DNA of 64,000 nucleotides from Mycolicibacter hiberniae (GTDB lineage: Bacteria > Actinomycetota > Actinomycetes > Mycobacteriales > Mycobacteriaceae), in the NCBI RefSeq assembly GCF_010729485.1, contig NZ_AP022609.1:3410001-3474000 (forward strand). The letters are read 5' to 3'. Made by a program: the position numbers and the translations under genes. Under the pieces are notes generated by a model that saw nothing but the letters and a program-made list of their open reading frames with translations, was not told where the DNA came from and did not search any database. Positions 28,627-37,478 of this stretch are shown one piece after another (position 1 is the stretch's first letter; every line of letters begins with the position of its first letter).

Positions 28627-29514
28627 GTGGCCATGACAACCACCCTGGAGATTGTGCACACCGGCCCGCTGGCCCTGGTCGAGGATCTGGGACGGGCCGG
28701 GCTGGGGCACCTCGGCGTCAGCCCGTCCGGCGCTGCCGATCGTCGCTCGCATACCTTGGCCAACCGGTTGCTGGGCAATCCCGCCGACCGGGCCACCATC
28801 GAAGTGACGTACGGCGGGTTTTCCGCTCGAGTCCGCGGCGGCGACATCGACATCGCGGTGACCGGCGCCGACACCGGCCCCGAAGTTGACGGAGTCGCCT
28901 TCGGATCCAACAGCATTCAGCGGGTCCACGACGGTCAGGTGGTTTCGCTGGGCACACCGCAGTCGGGTCTGCGCAGCTACCTGGCGGTGCGGGGCGGCAT
29001 TTCCGTGACCCCGGTGCTGGGTTCACGCAGTTATGACGTGATGAGCGAGATCGGCCCGGCGCCGCTGCACGACGGCGATGTACTGGCGATCGGGGAACGG
29101 ACCGGCCACTTCCCCGAGATCGACCAAGCGCCGGTGGCCAGCATTGCACGTGATGCGGTCGAGTTACGGGTGGCCCCGGGGCCCCGCGACGACTGGTTCG
29201 TCGACCCCGACATCATGGTGCGCACCAACTGGCTGGTGAGCAACCGTAGCGACCGGGTCGGCATGCGACTGGTGGGGATGCCGCTGGAATACCGTTGGCC
29301 GGGTAGGCAATTGCCTGCAGAAGGTGCGACCCGGGGTGCGATTCAGATCCTGCCGAACGGCTTTCCGATAATCCTGGGGCCCGACCACCCGGTGACCGGC
29401 GCCTACCCGGTGGTCGGGGTCGTGGTCGATGAGGATGTGGACACGCTGGGCCAGGTCAGGCCCGGCCAGACGGTGCGGATGCAATGGTCGCGGCCCCGTC
29501 AGCGCACGGCCTGA
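28627..29514 (+). CDS. pxpC: PxpC/KipA-like 5-oxoprolinase subunit (biotin-dependent carboxyltransferase family)
   Basis: 295 residues. The N-terminal motif [20 protein letters not shown] near 19-38 is diagnostic for the KipA/AHS2 family; [20 protein letters not shown] and the central SYLAVRGGI are also usual. Partner of PxpB in a heteromeric 5-oxoprolinase. Start GTG 28627 (or ATG 28633) after GGGAAAGGAC. Three bases separate its stop from the start of aac(2'), so the acetyltransferase is in the same transcript. Corresponds to Rv0263c. Confidence 0.88.
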   Translation: MAMTTTLEIVHTGPLALVEDLGRAGLGHLGVSPSGAADRRSHTLANRLLGNPADRATIEVTYGGFSARVRGGDIDIAVTGADTGPEVDGVAFGSNSIQRVHDGQVVSLGTPQSGLRSYLAVRGGISVTPVLGSRSYDVMSEIGPAPLHDGDVLAIGERTGHFPEIDQAPVASIARDAVELRVAPGPRDDWFVDPDIMVRTNWLVSNRSDRVGMRLVGMPLEYRWPGRQLPAEGATRGAIQILPNGFPIILGPDHPVTGAYPVVGVVVDEDVDTLGQVRPGQTVRMQWSRPRQRTA

Positions 29515-30072
<558 letters not shown>

Positions 30073-30514
30073 CCACGCGGTTAACGAACGGTTGACATCA
30101 GGTAGACCCAGTGAAAACGGAACGGTTGCCGGGTGCGACCCGCCCGGCCCCTGCCGCAAACCTAAGAACCAGCCGTACCGCGGAGCAACTACTCAGATTC
30201 ACCGTTAACTTAATGATTCGTCATTCTCACCTTCGCGGCCGTCCCCCGGCGCACACGGCAGCCCCGGGCTAACCCCACCGATCGTTTCACAGGGCTCTGA
30301 GCTGTGTATTCGGGGCGAATCAGGCGGAGTCAAACCCAGCCGCACCCGGAGCGAACGCCTCGAGCCCCGGCGCGGCGACGCGCCCCTTTCTGCCACTTGC
30401 CTGCCAATCCCCGCCGGAGCCCGGCTTCGGGGCGACGCGGGTCAAATGTCGCCCTATGGTTTGACGGTCACGGCTTCCCCGGCCGGAACGGACCCCCTTC
30501 GGAAAGACACCCGC
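30073..30514. other. 442-base intergenic region before sbtA
   Basis: No credible gene in either strand. It contains an AT-richer patch around 30200-30230 with a small perfect hairpin AATGA-TTCG-TCATT (30212-30225), GTTAACG/CGTTAAC half-sites about 120 bases apart, and a TTGACA (30092-30097). Leader length and composition suggest promoter and 5' leader of the bicarbonate transporter gene. No terminator after aac with a T-tract is seen. Confidence 0.5.
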
Positions 30515-31720
30515 ATGCTGTACGAGTTCTGGCACAACTTCACCCACAACTTGTTCAGACCGCTGCTGCTTTTCTTCTACATGGGGTTCCTCATCCCGCT
30601 GCTGAGGATCCAGTTCGAGTTCCCCTATGTGCTCTACCAAGGCCTGACGTTGTATTTGCTGCTGGCCATCGGTTGGCGCGGCGGCGAAGAGCTGGCGACC
30701 ATCGACGCATCGAGCATCGGGGGCGTCCTGGGCTTCATCGTGCTGGGCTTCGCGACCAACCTGCTGATCGGGTTCGCCGCCTACTGGCTGCTCTCCCGGA
30801 TGACCAAGATGAGACGTATCGACCGTGCCACCGTGGCCGGGTACTACGGGTCGGACTCAGCGGGCACCTTCGCCACCTGCCTGGGCGTACTGGTCACGCT
30901 GGACATCGCGGTCGACGCCTTCATGCCGGTGATGCTGGCCGTCATGGAGATCCCGGGCTGCATCGTGGCATTGGTCCTGGTGGCCCGACTGCGCGCCCGC
31001 GGAATGGACGCACAGGGCACCATGGCCGACGAGCCCGGCTACAACCCGAGGGCCAGCCGTCGGCTGGTCGCCGCCGCCGTGGGCGACGCGCACACGGCGA
31101 CGCGGCACGGATCGGACTCCCCGAGCCATCCCGCCCACGAGCGCGAGCACAGCCCGCCGCACGAGACCGCGCCGGCCGCTTCGCCACCGCCGAATGCGGC
31201 GCTGCTGCGGGAGGTGCTGCTCAACCCAGGGCTCTACCTGCTGTTCGGCGGCATCCTCATCGGCCTTGTCAGCCGTCTGCAGGGGGCCTCGGTCATCGCC
31301 GACGGCGACCACGTCTTCGTCGCCCCATTCCAGGGAATCCTGTGTATCTTCCTGCTCGAGATGGGCATGACGGCGTCGCGCAAGCTCAAAGACCTACGAG
31401 CCGCCGGGCGCGGTCTGATCGCCTTCGGTCTGCTGGCCCCCAATCTCTTTGCGCTGGGCGGCATTCTCATCATCCACACTTACTCACAAGTCACCGGAAC
31501 CCATTTCGAGGCCGGTAGCTATGTGTTGTTCGCAGTGCTGTGCGGAGCGGCGTCCTACATCGCGGTTCCGGCGGTGCAGCGCATGGCAATCCCCGAGGCC
31601 AGCCCAACACTTCCCCTGGCCGCGTCGCTGGGCTTGACGTTCTCCTACAACGTGACCATCGGCATTCCGCTGTATCTGCAACTCGCGAAGTCGATCAACG
31701 CCTGGTTTCCAGTCAGCTGA
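30515..31720 (+). CDS. sbtA: SbtA-type sodium-dependent bicarbonate transporter
   Basis: 401 residues, integral membrane. About ten hydrophobic helices in two halves, with GGEELATIDASSIGGVLGFIVLG, YYGSDSAGTFATCLGVL, DAFMPVMLAVMEIPGCIVALVLV in the first half and LLFGGILIGLVSR, FLLEMGMTASRKL, SYIAVPAVQRMAIPEA in the second: the SbtA/PF05982 pattern as known from cyanobacteria. The halves are joined by an unusually long His/Ser/Pro-rich cytosolic loop (about residues 176-225, SPSHPAHEREHSPPHE region). Such proteins import bicarbonate with sodium. No SbtB-like PII protein is next to it. It stands between aac and narK, where M. tuberculosis has no such gene, so it is an accessory insertion. Start ATG 30515. 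Confidence 0.87.
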   Translation: MLYEFWHNFTHNLFRPLLLFFYMGFLIPLLRIQFEFPYVLYQGLTLYLLLAIGWRGGEELATIDASSIGGVLGFIVLGFATNLLIGFAAYWLLSRMTKMRRIDRATVAGYYGSDSAGTFATCLGVLVTLDIAVDAFMPVMLAVMEIPGCIVALVLVARLRARGMDAQGTMADEPGYNPRASRRLVAAAVGDAHTATRHGSDSPSHPAHEREHSPPHETAPAASPPPNAALLREVLLNPGLYLLFGGILIGLVSRLQGASVIADGDHVFVAPFQGILCIFLLEMGMTASRKLKDLRAAGRGLIAFGLLAPNLFALGGILIIHTYSQVTGTHFEAGSYVLFAVLCGAASYIAVPAVQRMAIPEASPTLPLAASLGLTFSYNVTIGIPLYLQLAKSINAWFPVS

Positions 31721-31770
31721 CAGCACGTTCCAACCCAACACAAGGGTTCGGTTCGCATCCGATCCACCAG

Positions 31771-31792
31771 GTGAAATGCGCGTGAAATACGC
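31771..31792 (+). promoter_or_regulatory. Tandem 11-base direct repeat upstream of narK
   Basis: GTGAAATGCGC immediately followed by GTGAAATACGC (one mismatch). Winged-helix regulators of the OmpR/PhoB class bind tandem sites with an 11-base period, and two such DNA-binding domains (33420 and 35975 genes) are encoded nearby. The repeat lies 167 bases before the narK start. GTTCGCA and TGCGAAC half-sites flank it. Confidence 0.45.
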
Positions 31793-31958
31793 TGTGCGAA
31801 CGGCTAATACGTGACCTACCCCACTCGTTTTCGGCCCGAGCCACCGCATTTTCAGGTTGCGCTGCGTCACTTGCCAGATCAGATCGGTAGCTTCGCAGAC
31901 TGTCCATCGTGCTGCGAGGTATATCGCATAACGGTGGGCCTGAGCCCGAGGAGATCGC

Positions 31959-33362
31959 ATGGCGCACGGCCACATCAGCAATTTCGATCCGGAGGACTGC
32001 GCGGCCTGGGAGGCCGGCAACGCCGCCGTCGCGCGCCGCAACCTGATCTGGTCCACGGCCACCACGCATGTCGCATTCTCCATCTGGTCGCTGTGGTCGG
32101 TGGTGGTGCTGTTCATGCCCGAGTCGGTCTATGGCATCAAGCCCGCCGACAAGTTGCTGCTGGCCGCGGTCGCCACGCTGGTTGGCGGCTGCGTCCGCAT
32201 CCCGTATGTCCAGGCGAACGCGAAGTTCGGCGGCCGGAACTGGGCGGTAGCGTCCTCGCTGGTCCTGCTGGTCCCGACCCTCGGCACCCTGGCGTTGCTC
32301 CTGCATCCCGGTCAACCGCTGTGGATGCACGTGGTCTGCGCGGCTTTGACCGGCCTGGGCGGCGGCAACTATGCGGCGTCGCTGGCCAATGTGGACGCCT
32401 TCTATCCGCAGCGCCTCAAGGGAGTCGCCCTCGGCCTGTGCGGCGGCATCGGCAACCTCGGGGTGGCCGCCATCCAGCTGGTCGGGCTGCTGGTCCTGGC
32501 CACCTTCGGTAACACCAGGCCGGAGCTGGTCTGCTCGGTGTATCTGGTCCTGTTGGCCGTGATCGGCACCTGCGCAGCGCTGTGGATGGACAACCTCGAT
32601 CACGGCAGGGAAGAGGTCGGCAGTATCCGGTCGATCCTGTCCGTCCCGGACAGTTGGGTCGTCTCGGCGTTGTACTGCGCCGCATTCGGATCGTTCATCG
32701 GCTTTGCGTTCGCGTTCGCCCAGGTATTGCACGTCACCTTCGAGAAGGCCGGCCACAGCCCCGCCCAGGCTGCGCTGTACGCCGCGCGGATAGCCTTCCT
32801 GGGCCCGCTGTTAGGCGCCCTGGCCCGCATCTACGGCGGTCGGGTGGCTGACCGGCGGGGCGGTGGGCGCGTGACCCTGGTGGTGTTCGCCGGCATGATC
32901 CTGGCCTCTGCAGTGCTGGTGGCGACCAGCACCGCCGACGACCACGACAGCCGCGCCACCACCTCGACGATCGTGGCCTACACGGCCGCGTTCATGGTGC
33001 TGTTCGTCCTGGCAGGCATGGGCAATGGGTCGGTGCTGAAGATGATCCCGTCGATCTTCGAGGCGCGCAGTCGTTCCCTGGCGGCCAGCGAATCCGACCG
33101 CCGGCACTGGGCACGCTCGCACTCGGGCGCACTGATCGGGTTCGCCACCGCCGTCGGCGCGCTCGGCGGAGTCGCCATCAACCTGACCTTGCGACAGGCC
33201 TACGCGAGCACCGGAACCGAGACGCCGGCGTTCTGGGTCTTCCTGGTGTCGTATTGCCTTGCCGCGGGCCTCACCTGGGCCCGGTACGTCCGGCGTCCGC
33301 CGCGCACCCCGGGCTCGCGAATCTCCCGCGCTACGGTGGGCACCGAGAAGCTCTCTGCATGA
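31959..33362 (+). CDS. narK: NarK-family nitrate/nitrite transporter (copy 1)
   Basis: 467-residue major facilitator protein of the nitrate/nitrite porter branch with about 12 membrane helices. Family segments: WSLWSVVVLFMPESVYG, the nitrate signature-like GGGNYAASLANVDAFYPQRLKG, and GMGNGSVLKMIPSIFEARS near 350. A second, closely related copy is at 34582. It takes up nitrate or exports nitrite. The 238-base region before it has no gene and holds a tandem repeat. Start ATG 31959 (MAHGHISNFDPEDCAAWEAGN) aligns with the start of copy 2. Confidence 0.92.
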   Translation: MAHGHISNFDPEDCAAWEAGNAAVARRNLIWSTATTHVAFSIWSLWSVVVLFMPESVYGIKPADKLLLAAVATLVGGCVRIPYVQANAKFGGRNWAVASSLVLLVPTLGTLALLLHPGQPLWMHVVCAALTGLGGGNYAASLANVDAFYPQRLKGVALGLCGGIGNLGVAAIQLVGLLVLATFGNTRPELVCSVYLVLLAVIGTCAALWMDNLDHGREEVGSIRSILSVPDSWVVSALYCAAFGSFIGFAFAFAQVLHVTFEKAGHSPAQAALYAARIAFLGPLLGALARIYGGRVADRRGGGRVTLVVFAGMILASAVLVATSTADDHDSRATTSTIVAYTAAFMVLFVLAGMGNGSVLKMIPSIFEARSRSLAASESDRRHWARSHSGALIGFATAVGALGGVAINLTLRQAYASTGTETPAFWVFLVSYCLAAGLTWARYVRRPPRTPGSRISRATVGTEKLSA

Positions 33363-33419
33363 TCAAAAGTACTGGTCAGCGGGGCAACCGTTCTGAAATC
33401 GGCCGGTAACACAGCGGCA

Positions 33420-33752
33420 ATGGATCGGGTCTACACCTCATACATGGGTATCGCCGTATATGCCGCCGGTCACCGCATCGAGATCGAAGAGGACCGGGTC
33501 CTGGTCGACGGAATCGTCAGGCCGGTCTCTCCCGCCGGTCTGGCGGCGTTGCGTGTGTTGGCCCACCGCCCGGGCAACGTGGTGGACCGGGAGACCTTGT
33601 TACGGGCACTCCCGGGGCGGGGCAACAACATGCACGCCGTGGAGTCGGCCGTATTGCGGCTGCGGGCGGCGCTGGGCGACAGCCAGATCGTGGCCACGGT
33701 GATCAAGCGCGGGTACCGGCTGGCGGTCGACCGCGAGCAGGGAGTGGCATGA
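33420..33752 (+). CDS. Free-standing OmpR-type winged-helix protein (NnaR C-domain paralogue)
   Basis: 110 residues, little more than one DNA-binding domain (from about residue 12: YAAGHRIEIEEDRVLVDG ... VIKRGYRLAVD). It aligns along its length with the C-terminal domain of the HemD-fused regulator at 35975 (HAAGHRIEVRGSCVTVDG ... VVKRGYRLAVD), including ETLL(R/K)(A/T)LPG and HAVE(S/T)A(V/I)LRLR. No receiver or HemD part is present and there is only a short gap to narK copy 1 behind a stop codon, so the N-terminal part is gone or was never there. Starts are ATG 33420 or 33444. Its stop overlaps the start of cbiX (ATGA). Probably regulates nitrate genes. Confidence 0.82.
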   Translation: MDRVYTSYMGIAVYAAGHRIEIEEDRVLVDGIVRPVSPAGLAALRVLAHRPGNVVDRETLLRALPGRGNNMHAVESAVLRLRAALGDSQIVATVIKRGYRLAVDREQGVA

Positions 33753-34441
33753 TCCCCGTGCTGGTGGCGCACGGCACCCGCCGGCCCGAGGGAATCGCCA
33801 TGATCGGCGAGCTCGCGCAACGGGTCGGCGCCGTGTTGGGGCAACCGGTCAAAGTGGCGTTCGTCGACGTCCTGGGCCCCAGCCCGGCGGAAGTCCTTGC
33901 CGCCGAGGCCGACACCGGTTGCCCAGCCGTCCTGGTGCCCGCCTTTCTGTCCCGCGGCTACCACGTCGGGGTCGATGTGCCCACCCAGATCCTGACCAGC
34001 GGGCACCCGGATGTGACGATGACACCGGCATTGGGACCTGACCCGCGCGTCGCCGCGGTGGTTGCCGCCCGGCTGGCCGAATCAGGCTGGCGCCCTGGCG
34101 ACTCGGTCGTTCTGGCCGCAGCCGGGTCATCGGACCCGCGGGCCCGGGGTGATCTGTACACCGCCGCGAAGATGCTCAGCGGTCTGCTCGGCTCGCCGGT
34201 CGCCACGGCGTTCGCCGCCACCGGCCGCCCCGGTGTGCCCGACGCGGTTGCCGCCTTGCGTCGCCGGAGCACCGCCCGAGTGGTGATCGCGTCATACCTG
34301 ATGGCCGACGGCCGGTTCCAGCGTGGCCTTCATGCCGCCGGCGCGGATCTGGTCACCGCGCCCCTGGGAGCGCACCCCGGGATCGTCGGAGTGGTCGCCG
34401 ACCGATTCGTCAGCGCCGCGTCCCGTACACCGGTGCCCTGA
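33749..34441 (+). CDS. CbiX-family sirohydrochlorin chelatase
   Basis: 230 residues; two CbiX-like halves. N-terminal LVAHGTRRPEGIAMIGELA carries the metal-binding His9; PAFLSRGYHVGVDVPTQI carries the second His in the usual place; the second half repeats the pattern (LAAAGSSDPRARGDL, SYLMADGRFQRGLH). Such enzymes put iron or cobalt into sirohydrochlorin. Next to NirB, which needs siroheme, an iron chelatase role fits. Start ATG overlaps the preceding stop by four bases. Corresponds to Rv0259c. Confidence 0.86.
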   Translation: MIPVLVAHGTRRPEGIAMIGELAQRVGAVLGQPVKVAFVDVLGPSPAEVLAAEADTGCPAVLVPAFLSRGYHVGVDVPTQILTSGHPDVTMTPALGPDPRVAAVVAARLAESGWRPGDSVVLAAAGSSDPRARGDLYTAAKMLSGLLGSPVATAFAATGRPGVPDAVAALRRRSTARVVIASYLMADGRFQRGLHAAGADLVTAPLGAHPGIVGVVADRFVSAASRTPVP

Positions 34442-34581
34442 ACCGCCGATCGATCACGGCGCCCCGCGCCGCCCGCGCCGCGCCGGAAGCTGATATTCCC
34501 CTCATAGGACGGTGAGCAGAAGTTCACGGGCGGGTCACTTCGTGCAGCATGGCGGTAACGAAAGATTTCTACGGTGACCAC

Positions 34582-35973
34582 ATGGCTCGCTCGCACCTGA
34601 TCACCCAGTGGAATCCTGAGGACGCCGCGGCATGGGCAGCCGGTAACGACAAGATCGCACGGCGCAACCTGGTGTGGTCGACTGTCGCCGAACACGCCGG
34701 CTTCTCGATCTGGTCCATCTGGTCGGTGATGGTGCTGTTCATGCCGGAGTCGGTATACGGCTTCACCGCCGGCGACAAGTTCCTGCTGGCCGCCACGGCC
34801 ACCCTGGCCGGCGGCGTACTGCGCATCCCCTACTCGCTGGCCACCGCGGCATTCGGCGGCCGCAACTGGACGATGTTCTCCGCGCTGGTGCTGCTGATCC
34901 CGACCACCGCAATGATGGTCCTGCTGGCCCACCCGGGCCTACCGCTGTGGCCGTACCTGCTGTGTGCGGCGCTCACCGGTCTGGGCGGCGGCAACTTTGC
35001 GGCATCGATGACCAACGTCAACGCCTTCTATCCGCACCGGCTCAAGGGCTGGGCGCTGGCGGTCAATGCCGGCGGGGGCAACTTGGGCGTACCGCTGATC
35101 CAGCTGGTGGGGCTGGGAGTCCTTGCCACCGCGGGCAACCGGGAACCCTATTGGGTGTGCGCGATCTACCTCGTGGTGCTCGCGGTCGCCGCCGTCGGTG
35201 CGGCGCTGTTCATGGACAACCTCGACGGGCAGCGGGCCGACCTGACGGCCATGCGCTCCATTCTTCCCGAACCCGACACGTGGATCGTCGCGCTGCTCTA
35301 CATCGGCACCTTCGGTTCGTTCATCGGGTTCTCGTTCGCGTTCGGCCAGGTACTACAGATCAACTTCGCCGGCAGCGGTCAGAGCCCCGCGCAGGCCTCT
35401 TTGCACGCCGCTCAGATCGCCTTCCTGGGGCCGCTTCTGGGCTCGTTGTCCCGGATCGTCGGCGGCCGTCTGGCCGATCGGCTCGGCGGTAGCCGGGTCA
35501 CGCTGGCCGCGTTCGGCGGCCTGTTCGCCGCCGCCGGGCTGCTCGTCGGGGTCAGCACGTTGGACGACAGCCGCAGCGGTCCCACGACGGGCGCCATCAT
35601 GGCGGGCTACGTCCTCGGCTTCGTGGTGCTGTTCATCGTCTCCGGAATCGGCAACGGATCGGTGTACAAGATGATCCCGTCGGTCTTCGAGGCGCGCAGT
35701 CACCGACTGGGCCTGCCGGAGCGCGACCGGCGGAACTGGGCACGGGCGATGTCGGGAGCGCTGATCGGATTCGCCGGCGCGGTGGGCGCACTGGGCGGCG
35801 TGGCAATCAATCTGGCGTTGCGCCAGTCATATATGTCCAGCGGCTCGGCCACGCCCGCATTCTGGATCTTCCTGGTGGGATACGTCGGTGCCGCGGCGCT
35901 GACCTGGCGCAGATATCTACGCCGGTCTGACTTCGCGCCGCAACCGGCCCGGGCTGCTCTGGCACCGGCGTAA
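34582..35973 (+). CDS. narK3: NarK3-like nitrate/nitrite transporter (copy 2)
   Basis: 463 residues from ATG 34582 (MARSHLITQWNPEDAAAWAAGN); a start at 34549 would add eleven residues. Twelve-helix major facilitator protein, paralogue of the product at 31959 over its whole length, with GGGNFAASMTNVNAFYPHRLKG and GIGNGSVYKMIPSVFEARS. It is followed at once by nnaR, as Rv0261c is next to Rv0260c, so this is the positional NarK3. A GTAAC and a GGTGACC lie within 35 bases upstream, possible GlnR/NnaR half-sites, not secure. Confidence 0.92.
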   Translation: MARSHLITQWNPEDAAAWAAGNDKIARRNLVWSTVAEHAGFSIWSIWSVMVLFMPESVYGFTAGDKFLLAATATLAGGVLRIPYSLATAAFGGRNWTMFSALVLLIPTTAMMVLLAHPGLPLWPYLLCAALTGLGGGNFAASMTNVNAFYPHRLKGWALAVNAGGGNLGVPLIQLVGLGVLATAGNREPYWVCAIYLVVLAVAAVGAALFMDNLDGQRADLTAMRSILPEPDTWIVALLYIGTFGSFIGFSFAFGQVLQINFAGSGQSPAQASLHAAQIAFLGPLLGSLSRIVGGRLADRLGGSRVTLAAFGGLFAAAGLLVGVSTLDDSRSGPTTGAIMAGYVLGFVVLFIVSGIGNGSVYKMIPSVFEARSHRLGLPERDRRNWARAMSGALIGFAGAVGALGGVAINLALRQSYMSSGSATPAFWIFLVGYVGAAALTWRRYLRRSDFAPQPARAALAPA

Positions 35974-35974
35974 C

Positions 35975-37108
35975 GTGTCGGCCTCACTGAGCGGTTACCA
36001 GGTCGCGGTCACCTCAGCGCGCCGCGCCGACGAGCTGTGCACAATGCTGCGGCGCCACGGCGCCACGGTATGCGCCGCACCGGCCATCACGATGATCGAC
36101 CTGACCGACGATGTCGCGCTACGCGCGCGTACCGAATCGTTGATCCTGGCACCGCCCGACGTCCTGGTGGTGACGACTGCTGTGGGCTTCCGCGGCTGGA
36201 TCTCCGCCGCCGAGCGGTGGGGCCTCGCCGAGAAGCTGATCGCGGCCGTGACCGCCGGCCGGATCGTGGCCCGTGGCCCGAAGGCGGTCGGCGCGCTGCG
36301 CAACCTGGGGCTGCCGGAGAAGTGGTCCAACGGCGCCGAGTCATCAGCCGCGATGTTCCATTATCTGAAGTCCGATATCGCCGGTTCGCGCGTCGCCGTA
36401 CAGCTGCACGGAACCACCGGCGACTGGGATCCGGCGCCCGAGTTGCTGACGCAGCTTCGCAGCGCGGGCGCCGAGGTGATACCCATCCCGGTCTATCGGT
36501 GGCGGCCTGCGGCGCGCGGCGGCGAGTTCGATCAGCTCACCACTGCGATCGCCCAGCGGCAATTCGACGCCGTCAGCTTCACCTCGGCCGCAGCCGTGCT
36601 GGCCACGCTGACGCGGGCAGCCGATCTCGGCATCTCCGATGAGCTCCTGCAGGCGTTGCGGTCAGATGTTCACGCGATGTGCGTCGGGCCGTTGACGGCT
36701 CGGCCGCTCACGCTGCTGGACGTGCCGACGTCTTCACCGAAGGTGATGCGGCTGGCGGCGTTGGCTCATCACATCGCCGAGGAACTGCCGCGACTGCGCA
36801 CCCACACCGTTCATGCCGCCGGCCATCGCATCGAGGTCCGGGGCAGCTGCGTCACGGTGGACGGTGCACCCAAGGTGTTGTCGCCGTCATGTATGGCAAC
36901 CCTGCGAGCACTGGCGCACCAGCCCGGCCGAGTCGTCTCCCGCGAGACGCTGCTGAAGACGCTTCCGGGGCACGGCACCAACACCCACGCGGTGGAGACC
37001 GCCATCCTGCGCCTGCGAAACGCCTTAGGCGACAAACACATTGTCGCCACAGTGGTCAAACGGGGTTACCGGCTCGCGGTCGACCACCTAGACCGCGAAG
37101 CCGGCTAG
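35975..37108 (+). CDS. nnaR: Uroporphyrinogen-III-synthase-like / winged-helix fusion regulator (NnaR-like)
   Basis: 377 residues from GTG 35975, one base after the narK3 stop. Residues 1 to about 265 have the HemD (uroporphyrinogen III synthase) fold with VAVTSARRADELCTMLRRHG, FRGWISAAERWG and SFTSAAAVLATL. Residues about 275-370 form an OmpR-type winged helix ending in VATVVKRGYRLAVDH. This fusion is NnaR, a co-regulator with GlnR of nitrate and nitrite assimilation in Streptomyces and M. smegmatis. The HemD part may act as a sensor rather than an enzyme. Converges on nirD with overlapping stops (CTAG). Equivalent to Rv0260c. Confidence 0.9.
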   Translation: MSASLSGYQVAVTSARRADELCTMLRRHGATVCAAPAITMIDLTDDVALRARTESLILAPPDVLVVTTAVGFRGWISAAERWGLAEKLIAAVTAGRIVARGPKAVGALRNLGLPEKWSNGAESSAAMFHYLKSDIAGSRVAVQLHGTTGDWDPAPELLTQLRSAGAEVIPIPVYRWRPAARGGEFDQLTTAIAQRQFDAVSFTSAAAVLATLTRAADLGISDELLQALRSDVHAMCVGPLTARPLTLLDVPTSSPKVMRLAALAHHIAEELPRLRTHTVHAAGHRIEVRGSCVTVDGAPKVLSPSCMATLRALAHQPGRVVSRETLLKTLPGHGTNTHAVETAILRLRNALGDKHIVATVVKRGYRLAVDHLDREAG

Positions 37109-37473
37109 GCGACCGCCCGCTTCGGGGCGGTCAGGCCGATCTGCACGTAGCCGTCCGCGGTGATCCGCGTCGGGTACACCCGCACCGACACGCCCGGGTC
37201 TTCCAGGCAGCTGCCGTCGTCCAGGGCGAAAGCCTGCTTCTGCAGAGGCGAGATGACCGAGAGCCGACCACCGCGGTCGCCGACGATCCCCCTCGACAGG
37301 ACCGCCGCCCGGAAGAACGGATCGATATTGCAGACCGCGCGGACCGCGCCGTCGTCAAGCCGGAACAGCGCAGCCTGCGCACCGTTGGCGAGCAAGACTC
37401 CCACTCCAAGGCCGGGAATCAGGCTGTCATAGCGGCAGGCCGTGGTCCATGACGCGATGTTGTTGTCTGTCAT
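37105..37473 (-). CDS. nirD: Nitrite reductase [NAD(P)H] small subunit
   Basis: 122 residues; Rieske-like fold without the cluster Cys ligands, as is normal for NirD: ASWTTACRYDSLIPGLGVGVLL, AVCNIDPFFRAAVLSRGIVGD, SPLQKQAFALDDGSCLED. Works with NirB in reduction of nitrite to ammonium in the cytosol. Start ATG 37473, five bases after the nirB stop, so nirBD is one operon. The stop shares four bases with the nnaR stop on the other strand. Equivalent to Rv0253. Confidence 0.93.
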   Translation of the reverse strand: MTDNNIASWTTACRYDSLIPGLGVGVLLANGAQAALFRLDDGAVRAVCNIDPFFRAAVLSRGIVGDRGGRLSVISPLQKQAFALDDGSCLEDPGVSVRVYPTRITADGYVQIGLTAPKRAVA

Positions 37474-37478
37474 CGTGA

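Noticed and set aside
30205..30396. 63-codon minus-strand frame in the gap before sbtA
   Set aside because: No ribosome site, Arg/Pro-rich, no similarity visible; more likely noncoding leader.
30073..30514. c-di-AMP (ydaO-type) or other known riboswitch before sbtA
   Set aside because: Some GC-rich segments look superficially similar, but I could not match conserved core elements, so no claim is made.
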